This document shows positions 45,641 to 53,929 of a DNA stretch of 64,000 nt, in pieces. Both the position numbers and the translations under genes were made by a program. The notes under the pieces were generated by a model. It did not search any database. It was not told where the DNA came from and was given only the letters and a program-made list of their open reading frames with translations. Position 1 is the stretch's first letter. Each line of letters opens with the position of its first letter. Where the stretch lies: NCBI RefSeq assembly GCF_900109095.1, contig NZ_FNYZ01000019.1, positions 1-64,000 of the forward strand, given 5' to 3'. The stretch comes from Sphingobium sp. AP50 (GTDB taxonomy: Bacteria; Pseudomonadota; Alphaproteobacteria; Sphingomonadales; Sphingomonadaceae).

Positions 45641-45681
45641 AAAGGGCGGCTGATCCGATCGAACCGGATCAGCCGCCCTTT
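45641..45681. terminator. Bidirectional terminator
   Basis: A 17-bp perfect stem, arms 45641-45657 and 45665-45681, loop 7 bases, with A- and T-runs at its outer ends. It ends both the uptake operon (plus) and the TerC gene (minus). Confidence 0.9.
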
Positions 45682-45692
45682 CTATATCATGT

Positions 45693-46346
45693 TTAGAACA
45701 GCGTGATCAGGCCCGTCACCGGATCGATCGCGCCTTCATAGATCATCTTGCCCGCAACATAGAGGATCACCAGCAGGCCGAAATAGGCGATTGCGCGATA
45801 GCGTTCGATCACGCGGGCCAGCAGGTTCGCGGCAATACCCATCAGGGCGACCGACAGGACCAGCCCGACGATCAGGATGCCGGGATGTTCGCGCGCTGCG
45901 CCGGCTACCGCCAGCACATTGTCCAGGCTCATCGACACGTCGGCAATCGCCACCGCCCAAGCCGCTTGCGCAAAGCCCTTGGGCGCAGCCTTTCCGGCGA
46001 TATCCTCGCCATCTTCGGCTTCACCGCCCGACCGCAATTCACGCCACATCTTCCATGCGACCCAGACCAGCAGCAGGCCACCGGCAAAGACCAGCCCGAC
46101 CAGTTGCATCAGTTCCGTGACGACCAGAGCAAAAGCGATCCGCAGGATCAGCGCGGCGATGACGCCGATCGCGATCACCTTGCGCCGCGATGCGGCAGGC
46201 AGGCCAGCGGCCAGCGCACCGACGACGATGGCATTGTCCGCCGCCAGCATGATGTCGATCAGCACGACCTGACCGAAAGCGGCCAGCGCGGATGGAGAGC
46301 CGAGATTGGAAAAATCGGCCACGATATGGGTCCAGATGTCGTTCAT
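45693..46346 (-). CDS. TerC-family integral membrane protein
   Basis: 217 residues with about seven membrane helices. VVLIDIMLAADNAIVVGALA and VAIADVSMSLDNVLAVAGAA are the paired TerC motifs with conserved Asp residues. Start 46346 has AGAGGATTT upstream. The frame runs open to 46679 but that extension has no similarity to the family. TerC proteins are linked to manganese or other metal export and to membrane-protein biogenesis. A 230-base leader precedes it and contains copy B of the response-regulator box. Confidence 0.9.
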   Translation of the reverse strand: MNDIWTHIVADFSNLGSPSALAAFGQVVLIDIMLAADNAIVVGALAAGLPAASRRKVIAIGVIAALILRIAFALVVTELMQLVGLVFAGGLLLVWVAWKMWRELRSGGEAEDGEDIAGKAAPKGFAQAAWAVAIADVSMSLDNVLAVAGAAREHPGILIVGLVLSVALMGIAANLLARVIERYRAIAYFGLLVILYVAGKMIYEGAIDPVTGLITLF

Positions 46347-46467
46347 AAATCCTCTCGCCGTTCGCAGGGCGGGTCTGGACGCTGCCGACGCATCGAACGG
46401 CCTGTGGCGCACGGGCGTCGCGGTCCCTGCGGCATCGACCACATGGATGACGGCCCGGTTAGAGAGG

Positions 46468-46489
46468 GAAGCTGTCATCAACCTTTCAG
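46468..46489 (-). promoter_or_regulatory. Response-regulator box, copy B
   Basis: On the minus strand the half-sites are CTGAAAGGTTG and ATGACAGCTTC, 21 of 22 bases the same as copy A. It lies 121 bases before the TerC start. The second half also pairs with GTCATC about 20 bases further on, so an RNA hairpin is possible. Confidence 0.6.
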
Positions 46490-46526
46490 CCCGAAGAGGT
46501 GGCTGAACAGGGATGAGGGAAGGGCG

Positions 46527-46558
46527 GGCAGGCGGCATGGATATCCACGCCGCCTGCC
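46527..46558 (-). terminator. Terminator of the peptidase gene
   Basis: A long inverted repeat: GGCAGGCGGC at 46527-46536 and GCCGCCTGCC at 46549-46558, with the palindrome TGGATATCCA between. It is 20 bases after the peptidase stop and has no clear T-run. Confidence 0.6.
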
Positions 46559-46578
46559 GAATAATCAGAATGTAACGA

Positions 46579-48237
46579 TTATTTCCGCTGCGCTTCACTC
46601 GCGTCGCGGGTGGCGCGGAATTCGCTGTCTGCCGACCAGTTGGGCCAGACATGGCTGTCGGCGACGCGGCGACCGACATTGTAGAGCAGGGTCATGTCAC
46701 CCTGCCAGCTGCTGGTGTCCCAGCTGGCATCATATTCGTCGGCTGGCTGGTGATAGCGATCGCGGGTGTAGATATCGCCCAGTTCCTTGCCGCGCGCCGC
46801 GCCGCCATTCACCAGTTCGCGCCCCGGATTGAAGGAGATTGCGGGCACGCCGCGCTTGGCCATGGAAAAATGGTCCGAACGATAGAAGCTGCCCGCTTCC
46901 GGCCGCGCGTCAGGCGTATAATGGCGGCCCAGCTTCTCGCCTTCCTCGGTCAGCAGGTCCAGCATGCCCAGCTTGGCCGAACCCGAAATGCTGAAATTGG
47001 TGGTCTTTTCGATACCCAGCGGCCCATCCATATTGATGACGCCGGCCGTCGTCGCCAGCGGCCGCAACGGGCTGTCGGCATAATATTCGGACCCCAGAAG
47101 GCCTTTTTCCTCTGCCGTTACCGCCAGAAACAGCACGGTCCGTTCGGGCTTCGGCCCCTTGGCATAGGCGCGCGCCAGCTCCAGCAGCGCCGCCGTGCCC
47201 GACGCATTGTCGCGCGCGCCATTATAGATGGTGTCGCCCTTTGCATCGGGCGCGCCGATGCCCAGATGATCCCAATGCGCCGAATAGATCACGGTCTCGT
47301 TCGGATATTTGCTGCCCTGCACCAGCCCGGCCACATTGTGCGAGGTGATGATTTCCGACTTCACCGCATAGTCGGCGCTCATCGTCGCCTTCAGCGGGAT
47401 GGGCTGGAAGTCCTTCTTCCGCGCCGCTGCCTTGGCAGCGTCGAAATCGATGCCCGAGGCTGCGAACAGCCTGGCGGCCAGATCCTTCTGCACCCATCCT
47501 TCCATCTGCGTGTGCGCGGACTTCGGATCGGTGCGGACGATGTCGAACATGGTGTTGGTGTTGCTGTTCTTGACCGTCGCCCAGCCATAGGAGGCCGGCT
47601 CGCTTTCATGCACCACCAGCACGCCGGCCGCGCCCTGTCGCGCGGCTTCCTCATATTTATAGGTCCAGCGGCCATAATAGGTCATCAGCTCGCCGCCGAA
47701 ATCGCCTTCGCCGCCTTCGAAGTCGGGGTCGTTGACCAGCACGACCATGATCTTGCCCTTGAGGTCCACGCCCTTGAAATCGTCCCAGCCGCGCTCGGGC
47801 GCCTTCACGCCATAGCCGACGAAGACCAGCGGCAGATCGGCGAACTTGACCGAGGACTGGCCGGTTTCGGCTGCGCGGATCGCAACCTCACCGCCCTGCG
47901 TCAGCGCCTGTGCCGTGCCGCCGATCGTCATCGACAGGGTCGGGGTGCCGCTGATGTTCGACATGCGCAGCGGCACGTCCTGGAACCATGTGCCCTTCTG
48001 CCCCGCAGGCTTCAGGCCCGCCGCCTTCATCTGTCCGGCGACATAGTCGATGGTCTTGGTTTCGGCGCGGGTGGCCGGGCCGCGACCCTCAAATTCGTCG
48101 CTCGACAGCGTCTTTATGTCGTTGCTGATCCGCGCGACGTCGAAGGACGGTGCCGATCCCGCAGCGATGGCCATGGCGGACGTGGAAAGCAGCCCGGCAA
48201 CCGCCAGGAACGACAGGGATTTGAAAGGGGGCAACAT
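46579..48237 (-). CDS. Secreted M28-family zinc peptidase with PA domain
   Basis: 552 residues with an N-terminal signal peptide (LSTSAMAIAAG). A protease-associated insert (about 130-270; AAGVLVVHESEPASYGW) is followed by the M28 catalytic domain. Its zinc ligands and catalytic residues are the His of SAHWDHLG, the Asp of NGARDNASGTAALLE, Glu-Glu of VTAEEKGLLGSEY, the Asp of NMDGP and the late His of RYHQPADEYD, so the site is complete. Likely an aminopeptidase in the periplasm. GAGGAGT lies upstream of the ATG. It follows the CapA-like gene with 47 bases between. Confidence 0.92.
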   Translation of the reverse strand: MLPPFKSLSFLAVAGLLSTSAMAIAAGSAPSFDVARISNDIKTLSSDEFEGRGPATRAETKTIDYVAGQMKAAGLKPAGQKGTWFQDVPLRMSNISGTPTLSMTIGGTAQALTQGGEVAIRAAETGQSSVKFADLPLVFVGYGVKAPERGWDDFKGVDLKGKIMVVLVNDPDFEGGEGDFGGELMTYYGRWTYKYEEAARQGAAGVLVVHESEPASYGWATVKNSNTNTMFDIVRTDPKSAHTQMEGWVQKDLAARLFAASGIDFDAAKAAARKKDFQPIPLKATMSADYAVKSEIITSHNVAGLVQGSKYPNETVIYSAHWDHLGIGAPDAKGDTIYNGARDNASGTAALLELARAYAKGPKPERTVLFLAVTAEEKGLLGSEYYADSPLRPLATTAGVINMDGPLGIEKTTNFSISGSAKLGMLDLLTEEGEKLGRHYTPDARPEAGSFYRSDHFSMAKRGVPAISFNPGRELVNGGAARGKELGDIYTRDRYHQPADEYDASWDTSSWQGDMTLLYNVGRRVADSHVWPNWSADSEFRATRDASEAQRK

Positions 48238-48284
48238 GGTCAGGATACTCCTCGGCCGCGGCGCGGCTGATGACGATAGGGGGA

Positions 48285-49709
48285 TCAGTTCGATCCGCTG
48301 ACGCGGATAATGCCGATCCCGCGCGCGATGTCGATATGCGTTCCAAAGGGTTGCGACAGGCGCTGCAACCGGGCGAGGATACGCGCGCCAACCGTTGCGT
48401 CCGCCAGATGCGGCACACCGCGTCCCGCGCCCGTCGCGTTGACGCCCAGATCCACGGGATAGAGGCGGATCTCGCTGAGCTTGCCATCCTTATACTGGCT
48501 GACCGCGATCACCGTTTCATAGAGGTTGGGATCGCCAAATTCCTTCGCCCCGCGCGCCTGAAGCAGTTCCGGCGCAGTCACGCTGCCCGGCGTGATGCCG
48601 AACTGGTCGTACATATCGGCCGGCAGGTCATCGAGGCTATTGTTCATCATCGCGAAGTTGCCGAGCGAATAGAAGATCGGCTTGCCCTTGTAGATTTCGA
48701 TGCCGCGCAACTGGTGCGGACCATGGCCGACATAGACGTCCGCCCCGGCATCAATTGCCTGATGCGCCAGCGTCGGCGCGAAATTGGCGGGCGTCTGGAA
48801 GGCATTGCCCGGTTCATGATTGTGCAGCGAGAAGACGGTGAAATTGCCATTCTGATGGGCCTGACGCACGGCCAGCAGATTGGCGTTCACATCCTTGGCG
48901 TTCAGATCATATTCGATCGTCATCGGCGTGGCGGGGGTGGCGGTCGCGCGATATTCGCGGCCCTTCATCTTGACCGGCGCGCCGGCCTTGGTCCCGGCGA
49001 GACGGGCGATGGTCGCCAGATCGGCGTCGGACACCAGTCCGATTTCCGTGCTGCGGATTGCATTGGCGCCGCCGCGTCCCGGCACCTGACCCAACGGGTC
49101 GGAGGCGGGCGACATCGGCGTGAAGCTCGTGGTGGCGGAAATCAGCCCGACACGGCCATGCGGCCCATCGAAATAAGCGGGCGCCCGCGCCGCCGTCATG
49201 CTGCGGCCGGTGCCGGCATGGACCAGATGCGCATCATCCAGCAGGTCCAGCGTGTCATACAGACCCTCGACGCCCCAGTCGGTGGCGTGGTTGTTGGCAT
49301 GGCCGACGATATCGACGCCCATCTTGGCGACGTCGCCCGGTACGGCGGGATCAGCCAGCATCCAGGTGCCGCCCGATTCCGCCTGCGGTGATCCCTTGAA
49401 GGTCTTGAGGTCGAGCGCGGTCGTCTCGAAATTGGCGAAGGTCACGTCCGCACCGCGCAGAATGGCCAGCATGTCGGGCGACTGCTTCTCGATCGTCGCC
49501 AGCATCGGGCGCAGATAGATGAGGTCGCCGACCGCTGCGAAGCTGAACTCACCCGCGATCGGGGTGCTCGGCACGGTTGCCGTAGTCAGCTTGCCACCGC
49601 TCTCCTCTTCCTCCGCATGGGACGGGAGGGCGGCGGTCATCATCAGGGCGGCGCCCGCGAGAGACAGGCTGCGCAGCGCCTTGCAGCGGAATGAAATGGG
49701 CAACGGCAT
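48285..49709 (-). CDS. CapA-family protein (poly-gamma-glutamate capsule type)
   Basis: 474 residues from the ATG at 49709 with AAGGGGA upstream. Signal peptide ends LPSHAEEE. The CapA calcineurin-like fold shows GDLIYLRPM, NFETTALD, GHANNHATDWG, VFSLHNHEPG, GHGPHQLRG and FYSLGNF, all conserved metal-site segments. CapA is part of poly-glutamate capsule machinery in Bacillus, but in proteobacteria the family has no firm role. Lone copies like this may be envelope hydrolases. Its promoter has box copy C. Confidence 0.85.
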   Translation of the reverse strand: MPLPISFRCKALRSLSLAGAALMMTAALPSHAEEEESGGKLTTATVPSTPIAGEFSFAAVGDLIYLRPMLATIEKQSPDMLAILRGADVTFANFETTALDLKTFKGSPQAESGGTWMLADPAVPGDVAKMGVDIVGHANNHATDWGVEGLYDTLDLLDDAHLVHAGTGRSMTAARAPAYFDGPHGRVGLISATTSFTPMSPASDPLGQVPGRGGANAIRSTEIGLVSDADLATIARLAGTKAGAPVKMKGREYRATATPATPMTIEYDLNAKDVNANLLAVRQAHQNGNFTVFSLHNHEPGNAFQTPANFAPTLAHQAIDAGADVYVGHGPHQLRGIEIYKGKPIFYSLGNFAMMNNSLDDLPADMYDQFGITPGSVTAPELLQARGAKEFGDPNLYETVIAVSQYKDGKLSEIRLYPVDLGVNATGAGRGVPHLADATVGARILARLQRLSQPFGTHIDIARGIGIIRVSGSN

Positions 49710-49762
49710 GGAATTTCCCCTTGGCTCCGGCCGGGATCGGCTTTGCCATGGGGATAGCCGCC

Positions 49763-49784
49763 GCGGCTGACATGAACCTGTCAC
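49763..49784 (-). promoter_or_regulatory. Response-regulator box, copy C
   Basis: On the minus strand, half-sites GTGACAGGTTC and ATGTCAGCCGC, 53 bases before the CapA-like start and after the kinase stop. The core TGACAGGTTCATGTCA is also an inverted repeat. Confidence 0.6.
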
Positions 49785-49811
49785 AGAGGCGATTGCCCGC
49801 CCGGTGGCGCG

Positions 49812-51308
49812 TCAGGCGATGTCGGACCTGAAACGGACGATAGCGCACAGCCCCTTGCCCGACCGCCCGTCCTCAAGGCTGATCGTCGCGCCCATCCGCT
49901 CGGCAATGGCGCGGGCGATCGGCAGGCCCAGCCCCGTTCCTGCAGGCGCCTTGCGATTGGGGATGCGATAGAAACGCTCCCACACCTTTTCCCGATCGGC
50001 TGCCGAAATGCCGGGGCCGTCATCGTCGATTGCGACGATGGCACCTTCTTCATCGCGATCGACATGGACGGACACGCTGCCACCCGGCCGATTATAGCGG
50101 ATCGCATTGTCGAGCAGATTGCCGATCAGTTCGGCCGCCAGTGTTGGCTGGCCCACCGCCATGACCGGGCCTTCCACGCTCTTGTCATAGCCGATGTCGA
50201 TGTCGGCCGGCGCCTGCGCCGCCCGCTCTCCGGTGACGGTGGCGGCCACTTCCGCCAGATCGAAGGGCCGCAATTGCGTGCCGATCTGATCCTCGCTGCG
50301 GGCGAGGGCAATCAACTGGCGCAACAATTGCTCCAGCGAATCGATGGCATGCGGAATGTCCTGCAAGGCCGCCTTGCCCTGCGGCGATGTCGGACCGTAC
50401 CGGTCCAGCACGTCCAGTTGCACCCGCGCGACGGCCAGCGGCGTGCGCATCTGGTGCGATGCATTGGACGTAAACTGGCGCAGGGACTCGGTCGCCCTTT
50501 CCAACCGCGCCATCAACCCGTTGAAGGCCGCGACGAAAGGCTGCATCTCGACCGGCCCGGTTTCTGGTGTTTCCAGCCGGAACGTCGCTGGCGCATCACG
50601 TCGTGCCATATCGACCTGCTGGGTGAGATCCACCAGCGGGCGCAACCCCCATTCGATCGCCCACCAGAAGAGCATGCCGGTCAGGATCAGGGCGGCCAGC
50701 CCCGCCAGCACCACCTGTTGCAGGAAGGTGCGTTCATAGGCGGCACGATCGTCCATATAGTCGGCGACCTGAATCGCGATCAGCTCCGTGTCGCCCTGTG
50801 CCCGGCGAATTTCGGTGGCGATCCGCGCCGGTTTACCATGCAGCGTACCGCTGCGCAGATAAGCCGCCTGCGTTACCTGCCGGGCATCGGCCGGGTCCAG
50901 ATAGCCGCGCACCATGCGGTTCTCGCGATAGGCGTTGACGAAAGTGGTGGGCTTGTGCCGGTCGAGCATGCCATCCCATGTCGCGCTATAATCAGCGGGT
51001 GGAAGCAGGGCAGGGTCGCCAGCGATCAGGGTCTGCCCGCGATAGACGCTGTAGAGCACGACTGGCCGCGCGCGCCGCCGCAGCAGGTGGATCACCAGCG
51101 GCACCAGCCGCTCCCGGTCGGCCGCCGGGTTGTTGTAAGCCAGACTCAATGTCCGTACCGATCCGATCAGCACCCGGTCGACCGTATTGGCTTCGGTATC
51201 ATGCGTGACCAGCGCCGTGATGACGCAGAACAGCAGCACCAGCGCCGCCAGCGGCATCAACACCGCGCCGGTCAGGCGCAGCCGGAGAGAATGGGGAGAC
51301 TGGCGCAT
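49812..51308 (-). CDS. TctE-like sensor histidine kinase (second copy)
   Basis: 498 residues. Membrane helices at about 12-34 and 196-217 enclose a periplasmic sensor domain of about 160 residues. HAMP-like linker, H-box NASHQMRTPL with His285, and HATPase motifs NLLDNAIRYNRPGG, DDDGPGI and GTGLGLPI. It shares its layout with the kinase at 38534-39916 but the sensor regions differ, so the signals should differ. It starts 10 bases after the response-regulator stop. The CapA-like gene follows 102 bases later. Confidence 0.9.
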   Translation of the reverse strand: MRQSPHSLRLRLTGAVLMPLAALVLLFCVITALVTHDTEANTVDRVLIGSVRTLSLAYNNPAADRERLVPLVIHLLRRRARPVVLYSVYRGQTLIAGDPALLPPADYSATWDGMLDRHKPTTFVNAYRENRMVRGYLDPADARQVTQAAYLRSGTLHGKPARIATEIRRAQGDTELIAIQVADYMDDRAAYERTFLQQVVLAGLAALILTGMLFWWAIEWGLRPLVDLTQQVDMARRDAPATFRLETPETGPVEMQPFVAAFNGLMARLERATESLRQFTSNASHQMRTPLAVARVQLDVLDRYGPTSPQGKAALQDIPHAIDSLEQLLRQLIALARSEDQIGTQLRPFDLAEVAATVTGERAAQAPADIDIGYDKSVEGPVMAVGQPTLAAELIGNLLDNAIRYNRPGGSVSVHVDRDEEGAIVAIDDDGPGISAADREKVWERFYRIPNRKAPAGTGLGLPIARAIAERMGATISLEDGRSGKGLCAIVRFRSDIA

Positions 51309-51318
51309 TAAGGGATCG

Positions 51319-51984
51319 TCAGGCCGCTTCGATCATATAGCCAAGGCCACGGATCGTGCGGATCGCCGGGCCGGACGGCTGCAATTTCTTGCGCAGGCGG
51401 CCGACATAGACTTCCAGCGCATTGGGCGTCACCGCATCGTCGAAGTTGAAGATTTCGGCCGAAAGCCGTTCCTTGGCCACGACCTTGCCGGGCCGTCCCA
51501 TCAACGTTTCCAGCACGGCCAGTTCGCGGCGGCGCAGGTCCAGTATCACATCGTCCAGATAGACCGTCCGGCTCGACCGGTCGAAGGTCAGCGCACCGAT
51601 GCGCATCACCGGATCGGGCGATCCCTGACTGCGGCGGACCAGCGCACGGATGCGCGATTCCAGTTCGCGCGGGTCGAAGGGCTTGGCCATATAATCGTCC
51701 GCACCCCGGTCCAGCCCGTTGATCCGGTCGTCGATCATGTCGCGCGCCGTCAGGATCAGGATCGGCGTTGCCGCGCCGCGCGCGCGCAACTGGCTCAGCA
51801 CGTCCAGCCCATCCATGTCCGGCAGGCCCAGGTCCAGCACGATCGCGCAATAGGGTTCCTGGCTGGCCAGCCGCAATGCATCCTCACCGCTGGTCAATAT
51901 GTCGACGGCAAAGCCTGCCGCTTCCAGCGACGCGACCATGCCGCGCGCCAGCCGCTCATCATCTTCCACCAGCAACAACCGCAT
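51319..51984 (-). CDS. TctD/QseB-like OmpR-family response regulator (second copy)
   Basis: 221 residues from the ATG at 51984. Acidic pocket LLLVEDD, phosphoacceptor Asp51 (IVLDLGLPDMDG), Lys in YMAKPFDPRE, and a winged-helix domain ending IRTIRGLGYMIEA. The open frame goes up to 52047 but homologues begin at MRLLLVEDD. Divergent from the serine hydrolase gene, and box copy D lies between them, 135 bases before this start. It is the likely reader of copies C and D and, by similarity, perhaps A and B. Confidence 0.91.
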   Translation of the reverse strand: MRLLLVEDDERLARGMVASLEAAGFAVDILTSGEDALRLASQEPYCAIVLDLGLPDMDGLDVLSQLRARGAATPILILTARDMIDDRINGLDRGADDYMAKPFDPRELESRIRALVRRSQGSPDPVMRIGALTFDRSSRTVYLDDVILDLRRRELAVLETLMGRPGKVVAKERLSAEIFNFDDAVTPNALEVYVGRLRKKLQPSGPAIRTIRGLGYMIEAA

Positions 51985-52119
51985 ACCCGACTCCGTGACG
52001 CGGCATCCTCTCGAAAGCAGCAGGAAATTGCGCCGTGCATGACCCATTCCGACGCAAAAGGGAAGGTCGGGACTCGCTTGCTTGCCATAGATTGCGTGTA
52101 GTCGGCGTCTTTCCCGCTT

Positions 52120-52141
52120 GTGTCAGGTTCATGACAGCGAC
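52120..52141 (+). promoter_or_regulatory. Response-regulator box, copy D
   Basis: Half-sites GTGTCAGGTTC and ATGACAGCGAC with 11-base spacing, 91 bases before the serine hydrolase start and in the divergent region with the response regulator. The core TGTCAGGTTCATGACA is also an inverted repeat. Confidence 0.6.
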
Positions 52142-52232
52142 TCCGGTTAAGCCATGCTGCAACCGCGCCAAAGGCTGCGGACCGACAAGATCAGCGCTCG
52201 CCTTTCTTAGGCGCGCGCAAGGGGAATCAGAC

Positions 52233-53855
52233 ATGACGATCAAGCTGCCTTCGCTTGCGGGGGCGTTCCTGTCCTTTTGCGTCGCCGGTACGGCCAGCGC
52301 CGCCGCGCCCGCTCCGGCCAATCCGGCCAGCATCGCCCGCGTAGACGCCCTGTTCGCGCGCTGGGCCAAGCCCGATGCTCCCGGTTGCGCCGTCGCCGTT
52401 TCGCGCGAAGGACAGGCGATCGCCACCCGTACCTATGGCATGGCCAGCCTGGAGCTGGGTGTGCCGATCAGCACCGATTCCATCTTCGAAGCCGGTTCCG
52501 ATTCCAAACAGTTCACTGCCGCCGCCACGCTGATGCTGGCACGTGCGGGCAAGCTGTCGCTGGACGATGATATTCGCAAGTTCGTGCCGGAAATGCCCGA
52601 TTACGGCACGCCGGTCACGATCCGCCACCTGCTGCACCACACAAGCGGTCTGCGCGACTGGGGCTCGGTCGCTGCGATCGAAGGCTGGCCGCGCAACAGC
52701 CGCACCGCCGACAATCAGGATATGCTGAACATCGTCGCGCGCCAGAAGGAGCTGAACTTCGCGCCCGGCAGCCATTATCTGTACAGCAACACCAATTTCA
52801 ATCTGCTGGCGATCATCGTCGCCCGCGTCAGCGGCCAGTCGCTCGCCGACTTCACTCAGGATCATATCTTCAAGCCACTGGGCATGACCCATACCCGCTG
52901 GCGCGATGATCATGCCGATGTCGTCGCGGGCCGCACCGGCGCCTATGAATTTGAAGATGGCGTCTATCGCAACGATCAGGTGATCGAGGATGCCTATGGC
53001 AATGGCGGCCTGCTGACCACGGTGGGCGATCTGGTGAAGTGGCAGGCGGCGCTCGATGCCGACACATTCGGCCCCGGCTTCACCGAGACGATGCAGACCC
53101 CCACCAAGCTGAATGATGGCACGCCGATCGCCTATGCGCTGGCGCTGGTGAACCTGGATCATCATGGCGTGCAGGAAGTCAGCCATTCGGGGTCGACCGG
53201 CGGCTATCGCGCATGGATGGCGCGCTATCCGCAGCAGAAGCTGGCCGTGTCGCTGCTCTGCAATACCGGCAATGCCGATACGCCGACGTTGGGTCGCGAT
53301 GTCGCTGACATCTTCCTGCCGGCCTATAATGCCAAGCCCTATGCGCCCAAGGGCGCGCTGCCCTCGGGTGTCTATGCCGACGGCATGACCGGCTTCCCGG
53401 TCCGCTTCGACAGCGACGACAAGGGCAATCTGCGTGCCGATGGCAAGGTATTGAAGCCGGTCGGTCCGGGCCGCTGGGCCCAGCGCGAGGATATCTTCGC
53501 CTTCAGCAAGACCGGCCTGACGCTTGAACATCGGGAGGGCGAAAAGGTCGCCTATCGCAAGGTCGATGCCGTCACCGCTTTCGATCCCAAGCCCTATGTC
53601 GGCCGCTTCTGCGGGGTCGACACCTTCGCCTGCCTCAGCTTCCGGCAGGATGGCGACAAGCTGATCTATAGCGGCCCGCGCTGGTACAACCAGCCGCTGA
53701 CGCCCGCTTATGCCGACGTCTTCACTGGCGAAGCGATGCCGCAATCCTCGCGCATCACGGTCAAGTTCGAACGCGATGCCAATGGCGCCGTCACTGGCCT
53801 GCGCTTTGGCGAAGGCCGCGCCTACGACGTCGCCTTCCGCCGCGTCGCGGACTGA
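52233..53855 (+). CDS. Serine hydrolase, class C beta-lactamase fold
   Basis: 540 residues from the ATG at 52233 with AAGGGGA upstream. Signal peptide ends AGTASA. The penicillin-binding fold has SxxK at Ser89-Lys92 (GSDSKQFTA), YSN at 184-186 and HSGSTGGY as the third motif, all intact. A C-terminal domain of about 150 residues after the catalytic part resembles the beta-rich tails of D-aminopeptidase-like members. It could be a D-amino-acid peptidase, esterase or peptidoglycan-peptide hydrolase. The TonB receptor gene starts 74 bases later in the same direction and may take up its products. Confidence 0.87.
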   Translation: MTIKLPSLAGAFLSFCVAGTASAAAPAPANPASIARVDALFARWAKPDAPGCAVAVSREGQAIATRTYGMASLELGVPISTDSIFEAGSDSKQFTAAATLMLARAGKLSLDDDIRKFVPEMPDYGTPVTIRHLLHHTSGLRDWGSVAAIEGWPRNSRTADNQDMLNIVARQKELNFAPGSHYLYSNTNFNLLAIIVARVSGQSLADFTQDHIFKPLGMTHTRWRDDHADVVAGRTGAYEFEDGVYRNDQVIEDAYGNGGLLTTVGDLVKWQAALDADTFGPGFTETMQTPTKLNDGTPIAYALALVNLDHHGVQEVSHSGSTGGYRAWMARYPQQKLAVSLLCNTGNADTPTLGRDVADIFLPAYNAKPYAPKGALPSGVYADGMTGFPVRFDSDDKGNLRADGKVLKPVGPGRWAQREDIFAFSKTGLTLEHREGEKVAYRKVDAVTAFDPKPYVGRFCGVDTFACLSFRQDGDKLIYSGPRWYNQPLTPAYADVFTGEAMPQSSRITVKFERDANGAVTGLRFGEGRAYDVAFRRVAD

Positions 53856-53929
53856 TTTTTCAGGACATTACACAAGAGCCGCTCGGGTCGCGGCCATAAT
53901 CAAAGCAAGAGCATAAGGGGACTATCAAG

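Noticed and set aside
46347..46578. Possible yybP-ykoY manganese riboswitch in the leader of TerC
   Set aside because: TerC genes often have this riboswitch and the leader is long. However, I cannot find its conserved GGGGAGUAG-type core, and the structured part is explained by response-regulator box B and a short hairpin.
46347..46679. N-terminal extension of TerC up to 46679
   Set aside because: The frame stays open, but the sequence is Arg/Pro/Ala-rich with no family similarity. The ATG at 46346 has a good ribosome site.
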